Of a stretch of DNA of 64,000 nt, positions 47,278 to 58,018 are shown piece by piece. This DNA is from Scalesia atractyloides (lineage: Eukaryota > Streptophyta > Magnoliopsida > Asterales > Asteraceae): assembly GCA_947069175.1 (NCBI GenBank), contig CAMTDV010000023.1, forward strand, positions 86,769,563-86,833,562, in the 5' to 3' direction. Below the pieces are notes generated by a model. That model was not told the origin of the DNA. It saw nothing but the letters and a program-made list of their open reading frames with translations, and did no database searches. How positions within the stretch are numbered: position 1 is the stretch's first letter; each line of letters starts with the position of its first letter. A program made the translations under genes and the position numbers.

Positions 47278-48275
47278 CATCAAGGATCCGATCATGGATA
47301 CATGATATCTGGTCGAGAAGCAGTAAGATACATCAAGGATCCGATCATGGAGCGATATAAAGATTCATCAACTTTTTCACCGGTAAGATCTGGACAAATG
47401 CCGTGATTTGGAGCTAATGGGGTCGATGTTGGTTTAGTTCCTGTCATATTGAATTTCTCCAATATGTCATGAACATATTTTGTCTGATGAATAAAGATAC
47501 CATCAGGAAACTAATCAACCTGAAGTCCTAGAAAGAACTTCATCTCCCCCATTGCGCTCATTTCGAATTTGCGCTTCATGACTTCTTCAAAGTCCTTACA
47601 CAGCTTATCATTTGTCGATCCAAAGATAATATCATCCACATATATATGTACGATAATTAGATGCTCATCTACTTCCTTTGTGAAGAGAGTTGAGTCTACT
47701 GTTCCCCTGATAAAGCCATTATCCAAAAGATGATTCGATAATGTTTCATACCAAGCTCTCGGGGCTTGATGAAGACCATATAAGGCCTTATTCAAGAGGT
47801 AGACTTTATCTTTATGCACTGGATCAACGAACCTCGGTGGTTAGCCGACGTACACCTCCTCTTTTACTTTTCCGTAAGGAAAGCAGATTTAACATCCAAT
47901 TGGTACACCTTGAACCCTTTCCACGAGGCAAAGGACAAGAATATGCGAATTGCTTCAAGACGTGCAACTGGGGCGTAGACTTCAGTATAGTCTATCCCTT
48001 CTTGCTGATGAAAACCTTGAACCACAAGTCGAGCTTTGTTGCACACGACAACTCCTCTATCATCTCTTTTACACTTGAAGACCCATCTTGTATTAATCTT
48101 CTTGTGATGATCTGGTAGGTCAACAAGCGTCCAGTCACCAAGTTTCTGGAATTGCAATAACTCTTCTTTCATCGCATCCACCCAACTTTCTTCTTTCAAC
48201 GCGTCTTTCCAGTTTCCGGGTTCAACCTGAGAAACAAAACAACTGTGAGAAATTCGGACTTGAAGTGGAGCAATG
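47278..48275 (-). pseudogene. Element B reverse transcriptase (RVT_2), RNase H missing
   Basis: First piece (48199-47864): W-V-D-A-M-K-E-E-L, N-T-R-W-V-F-K-C-K, K-A-R-L-V-V-Q-G-F, Y-A-P-V-A-R, and Q-L-D-V-K-S-A-F-L with the first catalytic Asp. After a one-base frameshift, the second piece (47819-47511) has K-A-L-Y-G-L-H-Q-A-P-R-A-W and I-Y-V-D-D-I-I-F-G-S with the Asp pair. After a stop, K-Y-V-H-D-I-L and L-T-G-E-K-V-D-E-S-L-Y-R-S-M-I-G-S follow to about 47350. The sequence then runs into a short duplicated segment (47278-47360) and no RNase H motif follows. RT copies the element RNA in the particle. Confidence 0.88.
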
Positions 48276-49451
48276 CTAGTATAGAAATAGCTTATCTTTA
48301 TTAATTTGGTTGCGAGTTTGTACTCCCGATTTTAAGCTGCCTATAATGTTCTCTGACGGATGATATGAAAGTGTCCTTGGCATCACTTCAGTTAGAACAT
48401 CTACTTGTGATTGCAAATTTGAGATAATTTCATCGACAACCGGTATAGATGAAGAAGCTTTATTCTTAGCATTAGACTGATCAGCCTGTTGGTTCAGAAA
48501 GTCTTCAATCTGTTCAGATCCTTCATCAGAACTGGATCCTCCATCGTTGAAAGTCGGTTCTCGATCAGAGTCATTAACTTCATTTGGCTGGACAAAAGAC
48601 TCAGCAGCATTAACATTTGTTGTAGGAACCGGATTTAGAACAAAACAGCTTTGATCAACATCAGACGTGTTAATTGGTAAAGGCGTAGAAATCACCAACG
48701 GTCGAGGAACTTGTTCTTGATTAGATAACTGATGTCGTTGAAATAACAAAACAAGTTCTTCTTCAGTTGGCACATCTGGAAGATCAAACGAATCCCACAA
48801 TCCATCATAGTTAAACAACCACGGATCCCCAGGCTTCTGCATAGGCGTTGTATATTTTTGACAATCTACGTGCTGTGCTAGAACTACCTGGTTCAGACTC
48901 GGCAAGAAAACATGTTTTTTAGGATTAGCATAACCAACAAAGAAACCCTCCAAAGATTTGGCTCCAAATTTTCCAGCCGAGTCCAAGACGGTACACGGTG
49001 ATCTAAAAGGTTCCTAAAAAGCTAAGTTAGGCTTTCGTTGATTAAGTAACTCGAAACATGTCTTTTTGTGAGGCTTAACTGTCGACACACGATTCAGGGT
49101 ATAACATGCTGATGCTACTGCTTCACTCCAAAAACTGATTGGTAATTTCGAATCAGCTAACATTGTTCTAGCAGTTTCAATCAACGTGCGATTCTTTTGT
49201 TCAGCTACTCCATTTTGTTGTGGAGTATAGGGGGCGCTGAATTCATGAAGAATCCCCTTTTCATCGCAGAACTCTTGTATCTTTTTGTTCTTAAACTCCG
49301 TTCCATTATCACTGCGAATTCTCTTAATGGGCAAATGATAAAAATTCTCGAGCTTTCTGAAAAGGATCATAAGAGTTTCAAACGTTTCATCCTTGCTTTC
49401 CAGAAAGAACACCCATGAAAATCGAGAATAATCATCCGTAACGACAAGACA
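48276..49451 (-). pseudogene. Element B integrase
   Basis: After the stop at 49452 the frame continues with V-V-T-D-D-Y-S-R-F, then R-S-D-N-G-T-E-F and Q-Q-N-G-V-A-E-Q-K-N-R, giving the full D-D-E triad. The usual E-R-K-N-R is E-Q-K-N-R. A stop follows K-P-N-L-A-F (49014). The C-terminal part (48986-48276) has the G-Y-A-N-P-K-K-H-V-F module and an acidic low-complexity linker to RT. Confidence 0.88.
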
Positions 49452-50144
49452 TTATAGATCTCCAGAAATGCTTTTAACATTGACTGGTCCAAAGAGATCC
49501 ATGTGTAGTCTTTCTAGTGGTAGCTTTATTGAATTCAAAAGCTTTCTCGGGTGTGATTTCTTATGTTGCTTCCCCTTTTTGCAACTAAGACAATCGTTTG
49601 ATAGATGAAAACTTTTCAAATTTACACCCTCCACTAAGTCGTTATGCACATAAAAATTCATCTTTTGAAGATGAATGTGCCCTATTTTTCGGTGCCATAA
49701 AATTGACTCTTTTTCGGTTGCTTTGCAAACAAAGCATTGAACTTTCTTTGACGTGGTAGATGCAATGCTCATGTCAAGGACATATAAATCATTTTCTCGC
49801 GGAGCTCGCATCAGAATCCATTCTTCTGGAATCTTGAAACCGGGTTTTAGAATTAGACATTCTTGATCATTGAAATGTGTCATGAACTTCTTGTCACAAA
49901 TTTGCGAGATACTAAGCAGATTGTTCTCAAGTTCAGCGATATAGTTCACTTTATCAAACGATACAACTCCGTTCGAGAGAATCCCTTCTCCAGCAATCCT
50001 ACCTCTTTGAGTTCCAGCAATTCCAACATATCCTCCTCGGATAGCTCTAACATCATTGAGCAGCGCAAGCATTCCTGTCATGTGACGAGAAGCTCCACTA
50101 TCCATGATCCATTTTGACAATATCGATCGTTGGAGCCCCTGCAC
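49452..50144 (-). pseudogene. Element B protease and GAG-pre-integrase domain
   Basis: 231 open codons. W-I-M-D-S-G-A-S-R-H-M-T-G near the start is an intact Copia protease active site. L-W-H-R-K-I-G-H-I-H and C-L-S-C-K-K-G-K form the H-H-C-C zinc-binding module before integrase. It ends at TAA after S-G-D-L (49452-49454), where relatives have Tyr before C-L-V-V-T-D-D, so a single nonsense change. Confidence 0.88.
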
Positions 50145-50278
50145 ACATGATCAACAAAATTTTTTAAACAAAGAGACCCAAGCCTGTTTGGTCTTGGGTG
50201 GGTTTAGAATGTCGAACTTTGGACCCACTTTGTTCTTTTCAATCTTGTTAAGCTCAATGTTGTTTGGAACAGAATATT

Positions 50279-53200
50279 TTAATTCAACCATGGATGATTT
50301 GGTATTAACAATTTTAGCAACCCATTTCTGTGTTTGTGGTTTAGCCTGTTTAACATAAAATTTTGAATCCTTTTGTTGAACTTTGTGTGATGTTTCACCA
50401 ATTTCAAATTTAGATTGAGGTTTAATAATTGGTTTAACATTTTGATTAGATTCAGTTTTTTTTTAAGAATTCGTTTTGGCATAACTATAGGTGCTTTTTG
50501 CTTTTCATCCTTGGTAAACTTTTTCGGAGAAGAAACTGGTTTTGAACTTTCTTGTGAACAATATCGTGCGATATGTCCAACTTTCTTGCATTTATAGCAT
50601 GTCCTGTTGTCCTTATGAACAGAGATATTCAAAACCTGTTTCTGTCTTTCTTGCATTTATACCAATGATTTCCTTTTCCTTCTCGATGGTTATCCCAAAT
50701 ACAAAATTAATTTTCTTTGTGAAATCCAATTTTTGAGGCCTGTCGGTTTATGTTGCTTTTGAAAACCATACCCTGCACGCTTGTTTTCCGGATAATCTTC
50801 ATTTTTCCGAGAATAGGGTCGGTTGTTAGTTGTTGATTTAGAATAGAAAGATGAATCATGTTTATCTAAATCATCATGACTTACCTCCATAAGCTTGAAC
50901 ATTTTATCAACACAACCTTTTTTCACATTCTTGATGGGAAAATCCTCATCCGAAAATAGTTTATCAGATCCTTTCATTTTATAAACTATGACATTAGGAT
51001 CATCATTTAAACTATTTTCCGATTTGTCATCAGATTTTGACTTCTCAGACTTTTCAGACTCAGCCACTTCAGATTCATTTGTTAACACTTGTTCAATCAC
51101 ATTTTCTATCACTTCAGAATAACATTCACCATCATTTTTAGTGTAAGTTATATCGATATCCTCAGGAAACTATTTGGTTTTAAATTTAATATTTAGTGCC
51201 TTTTCCACCCTAGATGAATTTTTGCAATCATATCTGTTCCACATGGGTGGAGGAACTCGATCATAACTTCCACTCTTTGTTTCACCATTTTTAGACTCTT
51301 TAGTATTTTTGATTTTTGGTAAAATATAATCTATGACATATGAGCTTGTGGAATAACTAATTAACAATTTGTTAACTCGTTCGGTTTCAATTCTCATAGT
51401 GTTTAGATGAATATAATTGCCATTTGTTTATCCATCACTGTTGCTTTGCGCATCATCAGTGTTGCATCATTTTCTCTGAGTGCTTTATTAAATTGTTTAA
51501 CAGACGCACTCAATTTGTCATATGCTTCCTTTGTGACTTTGTAATCACTTGACAAATTGTATGTTAACCTTTGCAATTCAGCAAATCTTCTGTCTTTTAC
51601 AAGACACTCACCACATGGTTCGTCACACTTTGAACAAAAATTTTCAATTACCTCTTTTCCATTTGCCATGCACACTTTAACAACGTTTTCTTTTAGCAAT
51701 TCCTTTGTCTTATCCATTTTGACATCTTCAACCGGTTTCTTTTGTACTTCATCTGTTGAATTTTGAGTAGGTGTGAAATATCCTGGAAAAGTTTTTAAAA
51801 CATCGTTAGGCAAAAGATGTTTGAATGGACCATTTAAAAGCTCCTCTTCCTCTGATGAAGTATGATAATAGTACTCGTCATCCTCCGGTCCTTCATCAAA
51901 AGATGCCTCCGATTCTTCTTCTGGGTCATCAATAATTTCAGCCACCAATGCCAAACTTTCTCCTTTCGAAATATACTTATTCCAATTAAACCCTTCATCT
52001 TCCTGTGTAACAACCAAAGCCTTATCTTTAGACTCGGGTTGTTTCTCTTCTATCGGCACAATTCTAGTTCTTGGTTGTGGTCGGTGGTAGATCGCTCTTT
52101 TGTAATAGTCATCTGCGAAAGGATTCTGATTCCCTTGAACCTCTTGGTTTAGACGTTCTCTTTAAAGTGACCTTTCTCTCGACACTTGAAAAAAGTAACT
52201 TTAGATTTATCAAGTCCAAGTTTCCCATCCAATCCTCCCAAATTTTCTTTGCCAGTGATTTCCATAAATCTCTGTGCTCGTCGAACGATCGAAGCCATGC
52301 ACCATTTTATATCAATCAATTCCATTTCAACTGGATCAATTTGATCATAGTCTTCACGTGTCATCTCAAAATTTCCAATCTTTCCCGCAACAAGACTATC
52401 ATATGACTCAAGAACTGAAGCAAGTAGAGACATATGTTGTTTTGCCGTCTTTTCATCAAATTTTGTGCAATCTGAAAGTCAACGGCAATATTGCATTGCA
52501 ACACTCTTTGACTTGCATTAGATGATGGAGTGGCTTGATTGTCCTGAGATTGATTTGATCCAACAAAAGATTGTTGACTTGATGGTGTATTTGGATCAAC
52601 TTTTGGATATGATTGGAATCCACTTGACTGAGTTGGAGATGTGCTTGGTGAGCTATATGCACTGAATGCAATTTGAATCTTTGGCGCTTGGATTTGAGTA
52701 GCAGAACTGTTCTTGAAATAAAGATTAACATCTTTTTGCATTTGAACAGTCTTGTTTCTGGCCATCTTTTGCATCTCTAATTCATGACCTTCCAATCTTT
52801 CGATAAAGCGAGGCAACGAGAAATTGTTGTATTCAACCCCATTCTTCAAAATAGTTAAGTAAGTTGACCATTCACCTTGTGGCAGAGAATTAGCTAGTTT
52901 ATCAACAAGCTCTTCATACGTCTTCACAATTCCCATTCTCTTCATATGAACCACTAGATGAAAATATCGCTCAATTAGCTGCTTAACCGTTTCTCCTTTG
53001 ATCAATGTGAATACATCAAACACTTTGCTTAATAATGCCCTTTTGCTTTTGCGAAGTTGAGCACTGCCTTGAAATTTGAGTCGAAGAGCATTCCATAAAG
53101 ATTGCGCATCAACATCATGATGTAGTAAAGCCAAGATATCTTCTTTGATCGATTGCTGAAGAATGTGCATCATCTTCTTTTGGTTGATAAATCTTTCTCG

Positions 53201-53467
53201 TTCAACATCAGAGAATTAAGCAAGGGTCTTTTCAAGCCCGCTTTCGCCAACTGGTGCAATGTATTTTGCCTCGATTGCAAACCAGCAAGTAAAATGGTTA
53301 GCTTGTACCCAGTTCATAAACCTCTCGCTCCAGCTATCAAAGTCTTCCAAATTCATAAGTTTTGGAGGTTTCGTCATGGTTCCCATTTCATTCTCTAAAT
53401 TGATGTTTTGAGCTGCTGCAGTGGTTACAACCGATGTAGCGAACGCATTGTAAAATTCCTCAGACAT
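50279..53467 (-). pseudogene. Element B gag
   Basis: The ATG at 53467 (M-S-E-E-F-Y-N-A-F) is followed by P-P-K-L-M-N-L-E-D-F-D-S-W and, after a break near 53216, the UBN2 core (53173-52450) with L-A-N-S-L-P-Q-G-E-W. A frameshift near 52440 leads to 52433-52149, with Y-D-S-L-V-A-G-K-I-G and the first zinc knuckle, damaged at both ends: F-F-K-C-R-E-K-G-H-F-K-E-N lacks the first and last Cys. The C-terminal extension (52059-50690) is acidic with a coiled coil and a C-S-K-C-D-E-P-C-G-E-C cluster. The second knuckle, C-Y-K-C-K-K-V-G-H-I-A-R-Y-C (about 50590), is intact. About five breaks in all. Confidence 0.87.
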
Positions 53468-54073
53468 TTTTCCTGCAAAAAGTTAGAACTTCTCGAAAAA
53501 AACAAATCAGATTAGAAACTTTTTCGTGCGGACTAAGATTTCGTACGAGAACCAAATTTTATACGGTTCAAATTTTACACAAAAATCACACGATTTCGTA
53601 CGAAACACAAAGATTTTGTACGAAACAAGTGCTTTTTAACTGAAAGAATTTTGGTATGAGTAAGATTTTATGCGAATCAAACCATTTATACGAACCATGT
53701 TGAAATTCTGAAAAATTGTAAGATTTATGAGATTTAACTGATACGTATGAATATTAACCTGAATCGTACCAAACTCGAAAACACTTTAATTTCGTGCGAA
53801 ACTCGTACAAAAACTGATTCAAACGATTCAAACTTCAAACTTACTAAATTTTATTAATTTCAACATGATTTAGTTCAATTTTAGATCCGAATTATGGTAT
53901 GGAGTGATTAGATTGAAGATTAACTTGAATTACTAAAATCCTAGTCTATATTGTCCAAGAATTTGTCCAAAACTTGTCCAAAATCCAACAAAGGTCAGAA
54001 AAATGATGAAAGTGAAGATGTGTCTAATTCTGAACAGTAACTACTTATTGTCTATCTGTAGATCAGATCTCAT
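53468..54073 (-). other. Element B 5' leader rich in TTCGTACGAA words
   Basis: Between primer site and gag. Copies or near-copies of the 10-base palindrome TTCGTACGAA or half sites are at about 53523, 53544, 53592, 53615, 53763, 53793 and 53808. No ORF. Confidence 0.75.
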
Positions 54074-54086
54074 GGCTCTGATACCA
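54074..54086 (-). promoter_or_regulatory. Primer-binding site of element B
   Basis: The minus strand reads TGGTATCAGAGCC, a perfect match to the initiator tRNA-Met 3' end, two bases from the LTR end at 54089. Confidence 0.92.
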
Positions 54087-54088
54087 GT

Positions 54089-54862
54089 TGTGGTCCCAAG
54101 GTCGGCGGCGGTTCTAGACGGATGTTTTGGGGATAGAGCAGATCCGGCAGAACGAACATAAACATTATGCACAAGAGAATCAGCGGAAGCTTTTCATTCA
54201 TTCATTCATTCATACCGAAAGAGCTTACATCTGGTCTGGCTGGCGGAGTTCCTGGAGAGAATCCGCCAGCGTTTCCCCTCAGGGAACTTCCAAAACTTAC
54301 AAACAATGAACACACAACGCCTATCGAGCACTTCATGCCATCACCATGAAAGAGAAATTCCCCATTGAGGAATTGCTTGATGAATTACATGGTAGCAGGA
54401 TATTTTCGAAGCTTCATTTGAGAAGTGGTTACCATCAGATTCGGGTGTTTGAAGTTGATATACACAAGACTGCATTTCGAACTCACCAGGGCCATTACGA
54501 GTTCATAGTTATGCCTTTGGTTTAACTAATGCTCCAGCCTCATTTCAGGCTTTCATGAATGATGTTTTCATGGATTATATGAGGAAATTTGTACTGGTTT
54601 TTTTTCGATGACATCTTGATTGACAGTGACAGCCTAGATAGCCACTTGCAACACTTGAGGATAGTGTTTGAAACTTTAAAACAACACAAATTGTTTGTGA
54701 AGAAATCGAAATGCTCTTTCGGTCAGGCAAGGTTAGAGTATTTCGGACATGACATTTCGTGCGAATCAAGCCTGAGTCACTCGTACGAATATTTTGTACG
54801 AGTGAGTGATTCGTACGAATCATACATGATTCGTACGAAACAGTACTTGTTCGTACTTGGGT
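54089..54862 (-). repeat. Element B 5' LTR, copy 1, carrying a gypsy RT insert
   Basis: Starts TGTGGTCCCAAGGTCGG next to the primer site and matches copy 2 (54863-55186) at both ends: 54089-54306 and 54747-54855. The middle is replaced by a gypsy RT piece. Contains a (TTCA)n run near 54196-54212. Confidence 0.8.
54317..54755 (+). pseudogene. Captured gypsy reverse transcriptase fragment
   Basis: The plus-strand frame reads A-Y-R-A-L-H-A-I-T, E-E-L-L-D-E-L-H-G, K-L-H-L-R-S-G-Y-H-Q-I, A-F-R-T-H-Q-G-H-Y-E-F, and after compensating one-base changes V-L-V-F-F-D-D-I-L-I-D-S with the catalytic pair; it ends near L-E-Y-F-G-H-D-I. This is a Ty3/gypsy RT core, opposite in strand to the Copia that holds it and not closely similar to C1 or C2. 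The S-K-L-D position reads S-K-L-H, so a catalytic Asp is lost. Confidence 0.85.
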
Positions 54863-55186
54863 TTTGGTCCCGAGGTCGGTGGCGGTTCTAGACGGATATT
54901 TTGGGGATAGAGCAGATACGGCAGAACAAACATAAATGTTATGCACAAGAGAATCAGCGGAAGTTTTTCATTCATTCATTCATTCATACGGAAAGAGCTT
55001 ACATCTAGTCTGGCTGGCGAAGTTCCTGGAGAGAATCCGCAAGCATTTCCCCTCAGGGAACTTCCAAAAACTTACAAACAAATAGACACGACATTGCGTG
55101 CGAATCAAGCCTGAGTCACTCGTACGAATATTTCGTACAAGTGAGTGATTCGTACGAATCATACATGATTCGTACGAAATAGTACT
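54863..55186 (-). repeat. Element B 5' LTR, copy 2
   Basis: About 324 bp, the uninterrupted version of copy 1: GGTCCCGAGGTCGG through a (TTCA)n run and CTCAGGGAACTTCC to the CGTACGAA-rich tail. Element F is inserted in its end after AGTACT. Confidence 0.8.
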
Positions 55187-56272
55187 TGTCACACCCCGAC
55201 CCGCAGCGGAAAAGGTGACCGGGGCATAATTGGGTTTTCATCAAACCTCATGACATTTATTATAATATTTCATTTTTATTATTTCAATTTAAAAGAGATC
55301 ATACAATCATATCAAACAAATACAACATGTTCTATTCATCCTTCTAAACTTCATTATTTTTCTTCTAAGACAATTTCCTATGTTTTCCATGCTTCATCCT
55401 GTTCACATGTATCATATGTAAAAATGGTTTTTGGATCAACAAAAAGTTGGCGAGTGAACCTTGTTAGAAAACATTTATTATTTATTTCTTGTTGTATTTA
55501 GAACGGAAAAATTGTACAATATTCCTATATGAACAAATGTAAATAAACATACAATAACAACAAATAACATACAATAACAAACCAATAGCATACGATATCA
55601 GACAACAACAAACAATAACATACATTAACAAACCAATAGCATACAATAACATATCAACTTGCATGAATATATAACATGAACAAGGCTCAATCAAACGGAG
55701 CCGATCGTATTGCCTGTACTGAAAATGATAAATGTCTGTGCGATCAAGGCTCAATCAAACGGAGCCGATCGTACGTTGGCAACGCCAGGTTCACGTCCAT
55801 AATGTAATGGGGAACTGCTCAACGCTCATAATGTAATGGGGAGCGGCGGCCTATGAAATTGCATGTACTGAAAATAATAAATTAAATCTAAACAATAACC
55901 ACACAAACAGTTTATACAAGTTGAATACACATTTATTGATGATATGATGTATGCACAATGATTTAAATATAATAAATAGTAAGACACATGATACACCCCA
56001 AAAACGTGATTAAAACGGGGAATTTGTAAAGATTCACTCACAGTGGGTGCGTTCGGTTGACGATGTTGAATGCGCATGAGTTTAGAGGATTGATCAACGA
56101 GGAAAAACTAACCTAATTAATAACGAAAAGTAAGGTAAATAAATGGATTTTGTTAACTACTTTAATAGGATTTTTGGATATATTTTTTGTGAATTTTAGG
56201 CTATTTTCTAACCTTAAAAATGTTATTTTTAAGTATTTTTAATTGATTTTTAAATAAAATATTAAAAAAATG

Positions 56273-56322
56273 TTGACTTTTTGACCGTTGACTTGTTGAC
56301 CGTTGACCGTTGACTTGTTGAC
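56273..56322 (+). promoter_or_regulatory. Cluster of seven W-box cores in LTR F (3' copy)
   Basis: TTGAC occurs at 56273, 56281, 56288, 56296, 56303, 56310 and 56318, mostly as TTGACC or TTGACT, the core bound by plant WRKY factors. The 5' LTR has the same cluster at 63031-63082 with one core changed to TTGAT. Confidence 0.6.
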
Positions 56323-56344
56323 CGGTTCGGTAGGTTATATGTGT

Positions 56345-56418
56345 GCGCTGGGTGAGACTCGAACCCGAGACCTCTCGTACGCGTGCACGCAGCTCTACCA
56401 ACTGAGCTACGTGTCTAA
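56345..56418 (-). repeat. tRNA-like module 1 in LTR F
   Basis: The minus strand has TAGCTCAGTTGG (56398-56409), a perfect A-box with a paired D-arm GCTC/GAGC, and GGTTCGAGTC (56356-56365), a near-perfect B-box. The anticodon and acceptor stems do not pair, so it is not a functional tRNA. Conserved in the other LTR at about 63105-63177. Confidence 0.75.
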
Positions 56419-56513
56419 TCCGAAATCTTTCTGTTTTTAATTATATTTATATACTAATTAAATTAATCCGAAAATCACTTATTTTAAAAACGATTTAATC
56501 TATCGACTCGGTG

Positions 56514-56592
56514 CTCGCCACAGGTCTCGAACCCGGGACCTGTGGTTTAGTTTGGCACACAGTCCACCGCTGGACTGTGTGTCTAACTTGGT
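56514..56592 (-). repeat. tRNA-like module 2 in LTR F
   Basis: The minus strand has GGTTCGAGACC (B-box-like, near 56523-56533) and AGTCCAGCGGTGGACTGTGT as the 5' part, after TTAGACACAC. Copy at about 63272-63345. Confidence 0.65.
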
Positions 56593-56688
56593 AAATATTC
56601 TAGTTTTTATTATACTTAACATATTACTGAGTTAACCCGGTTTGGTTTCTAAAAAAACATTTTTATTACAGAGGTTATGGTTGTGATA

Positions 56689-56759
56689 GGAATCGAACTC
56701 GCGTCGTGTGCATATTGTTTGTACACAGTCCACCGCAAGACTGTGTGTCTAACCTGTTT
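56689..56759 (-). repeat. tRNA-like module 3 in LTR F
   Basis: The minus strand has GAGTTCGATTCC (56689-56700), a strong B-box, with AGTCTTGCGGTGGACTGTGT upstream, again after TTAGACACAC. Copy at about 63447-63515. Confidence 0.65.
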
Positions 56760-57748
56760 ATAATACCGATTTTAATTAATCTTATAACATTCACAACTTC
56801 GTCTTCTTCGTCCAAAACACAGACAACGGTTAACTAACTGTTATTGGTTTAATTCGGTTAACGAATAATATGAACAAGTGAAAAGTATTGAAAAGAAAAA
56901 GGTTTGGGGAATGATTGTGCCGAATTGATCGTCTTTCTTCAGAAGTCCGGCAAAGACCGTCGGCTCTGTTTTGGGAACTCCTTCTGTTCGGATTCAATAA
57001 TCAGTTTGGATGAATTAAATGAGAGATTGAACTACTGAGTAATGATTATCAGTAGGTTTGAATGATCATACCGGTTAACAGCGAATTTCCGAAACTTTCA
57101 GAAGTTTTCCGGCGAGTAAATCCGGCAATGTCGTCTGGGGCTGATTCTGGGTGATGGAGTGATGTTAGAATTTGTATAATAATGGAATGGAACAGAAAAG
57201 TCGAGGTAATTACCATGTAGATGAAAATCTCGGTTTTCCGGCGACTTGCAGAGAATTCCGGCGAGTGAAATTTTTCGACAGAGATTCTTCAGAGGTTTAA
57301 GGTGAGTGTGGGTGATGTCAGTATAAGCTCTAAGATCTTATTTTAGAGTAAGAAGAAAGTATGGATTGAACTCGGTTTTCCGGCGAAAATTTCCGGTTAA
57401 TTTTCAGAGAATTTCGGCGACTTCCGGTCGAAGTTTTCTGAGCGAAATGAAGAGTGTGATTTTGATAAAACTCGCGAGCTCACTGAATGAATAAAGTATA
57501 ACTCCCGGATTTGAATTGTATTTTTCGGTTTTGAATAGAAATTTAAGGTAATGAATGAAATTGATGGATTCTTTGGTTATAACCGATCTTACTGTTAATG
57601 TAAACGTTATGACAAAGAGAAACGGCAAAATTTGATGAAATTGTCGGGATTTCCGGCGTGAGCGGATTTGGGCGCGTTGTGTAACTGGGTTTTGATTTCC
57701 AGATTTAATTTATGTATTAATTGTTTCAATATGTAAACAAAGATCACG

Positions 57749-57836
57749 AGTGGCGGAGCGGTTGGATGTGTGTGTGTTAAAGCTGTGCTGACCCGGTTGA
57801 CCCGGCTGACCCAGGTTCGAATCCCGGCTTCAGCAT
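57749..57836 (+). repeat. tRNA-like module 4 in LTR F (opposite strand)
   Basis: AGTGGCGGAGCGGTTGGATG resembles the D-arm of a Ser/Leu-type tRNA and GGTTCGAATCC (57814-57824) is a perfect B-box. The long middle with GACCCGG repeats would correspond to a variable arm. The equivalent in the 5' LTR lies beyond the window. Confidence 0.65.
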
Positions 57837-58018
57837 ATTATTTTTAATTCACTATTTTTAATACATTTTCAAAAATAAATTTTATATTCTAATATACTTA
57901 TTAATTATGTATCGTTTAAAATTAATTTGGGGATTAAATACGCAACGAAATTTTTAACTGGTTGTTCGGTTAATAAACGAAACGGGTTTGGTAAATCTGG
58001 TTTTTGACGGATGTTACA

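Larger units (their letters stand above)
40862..55186 (-). mobile_element. Element B: Sirevirus-like Copia with third ORF
   Basis: Minus-strand order: LTR at right (55186-54089, duplicated), primer site, leader, gag, protease, integrase, RT, long spacer, third ORF, polypurine tract, LTR at left (41254 to about 40862). At about 14.3 kb it is long even for a Sirevirus, partly from a second LTR copy and a captured gypsy RT piece. RNase H is lacking. The two LTR ends are not alignable by eye, so this may be a recombinant of two related elements. Confidence 0.75.
55187..58018 (-). repeat. Element F 3' LTR, 2832 bp
   Basis: Plus start TGTCACACCCCGACCCGC, end TTGACGGATGTTACA, followed by the polypurine tract (minus AAAAAGTAGGGGATAC). 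Contains the W-box cluster and four tRNA-like modules annotated separately. Confidence 0.9.

Noticed and set aside
56340..57836. Real tRNA genes
   Set aside because: A- and B-boxes are present but acceptor and anticodon stems do not pair; kept only as tRNA-like modules in an LTR.
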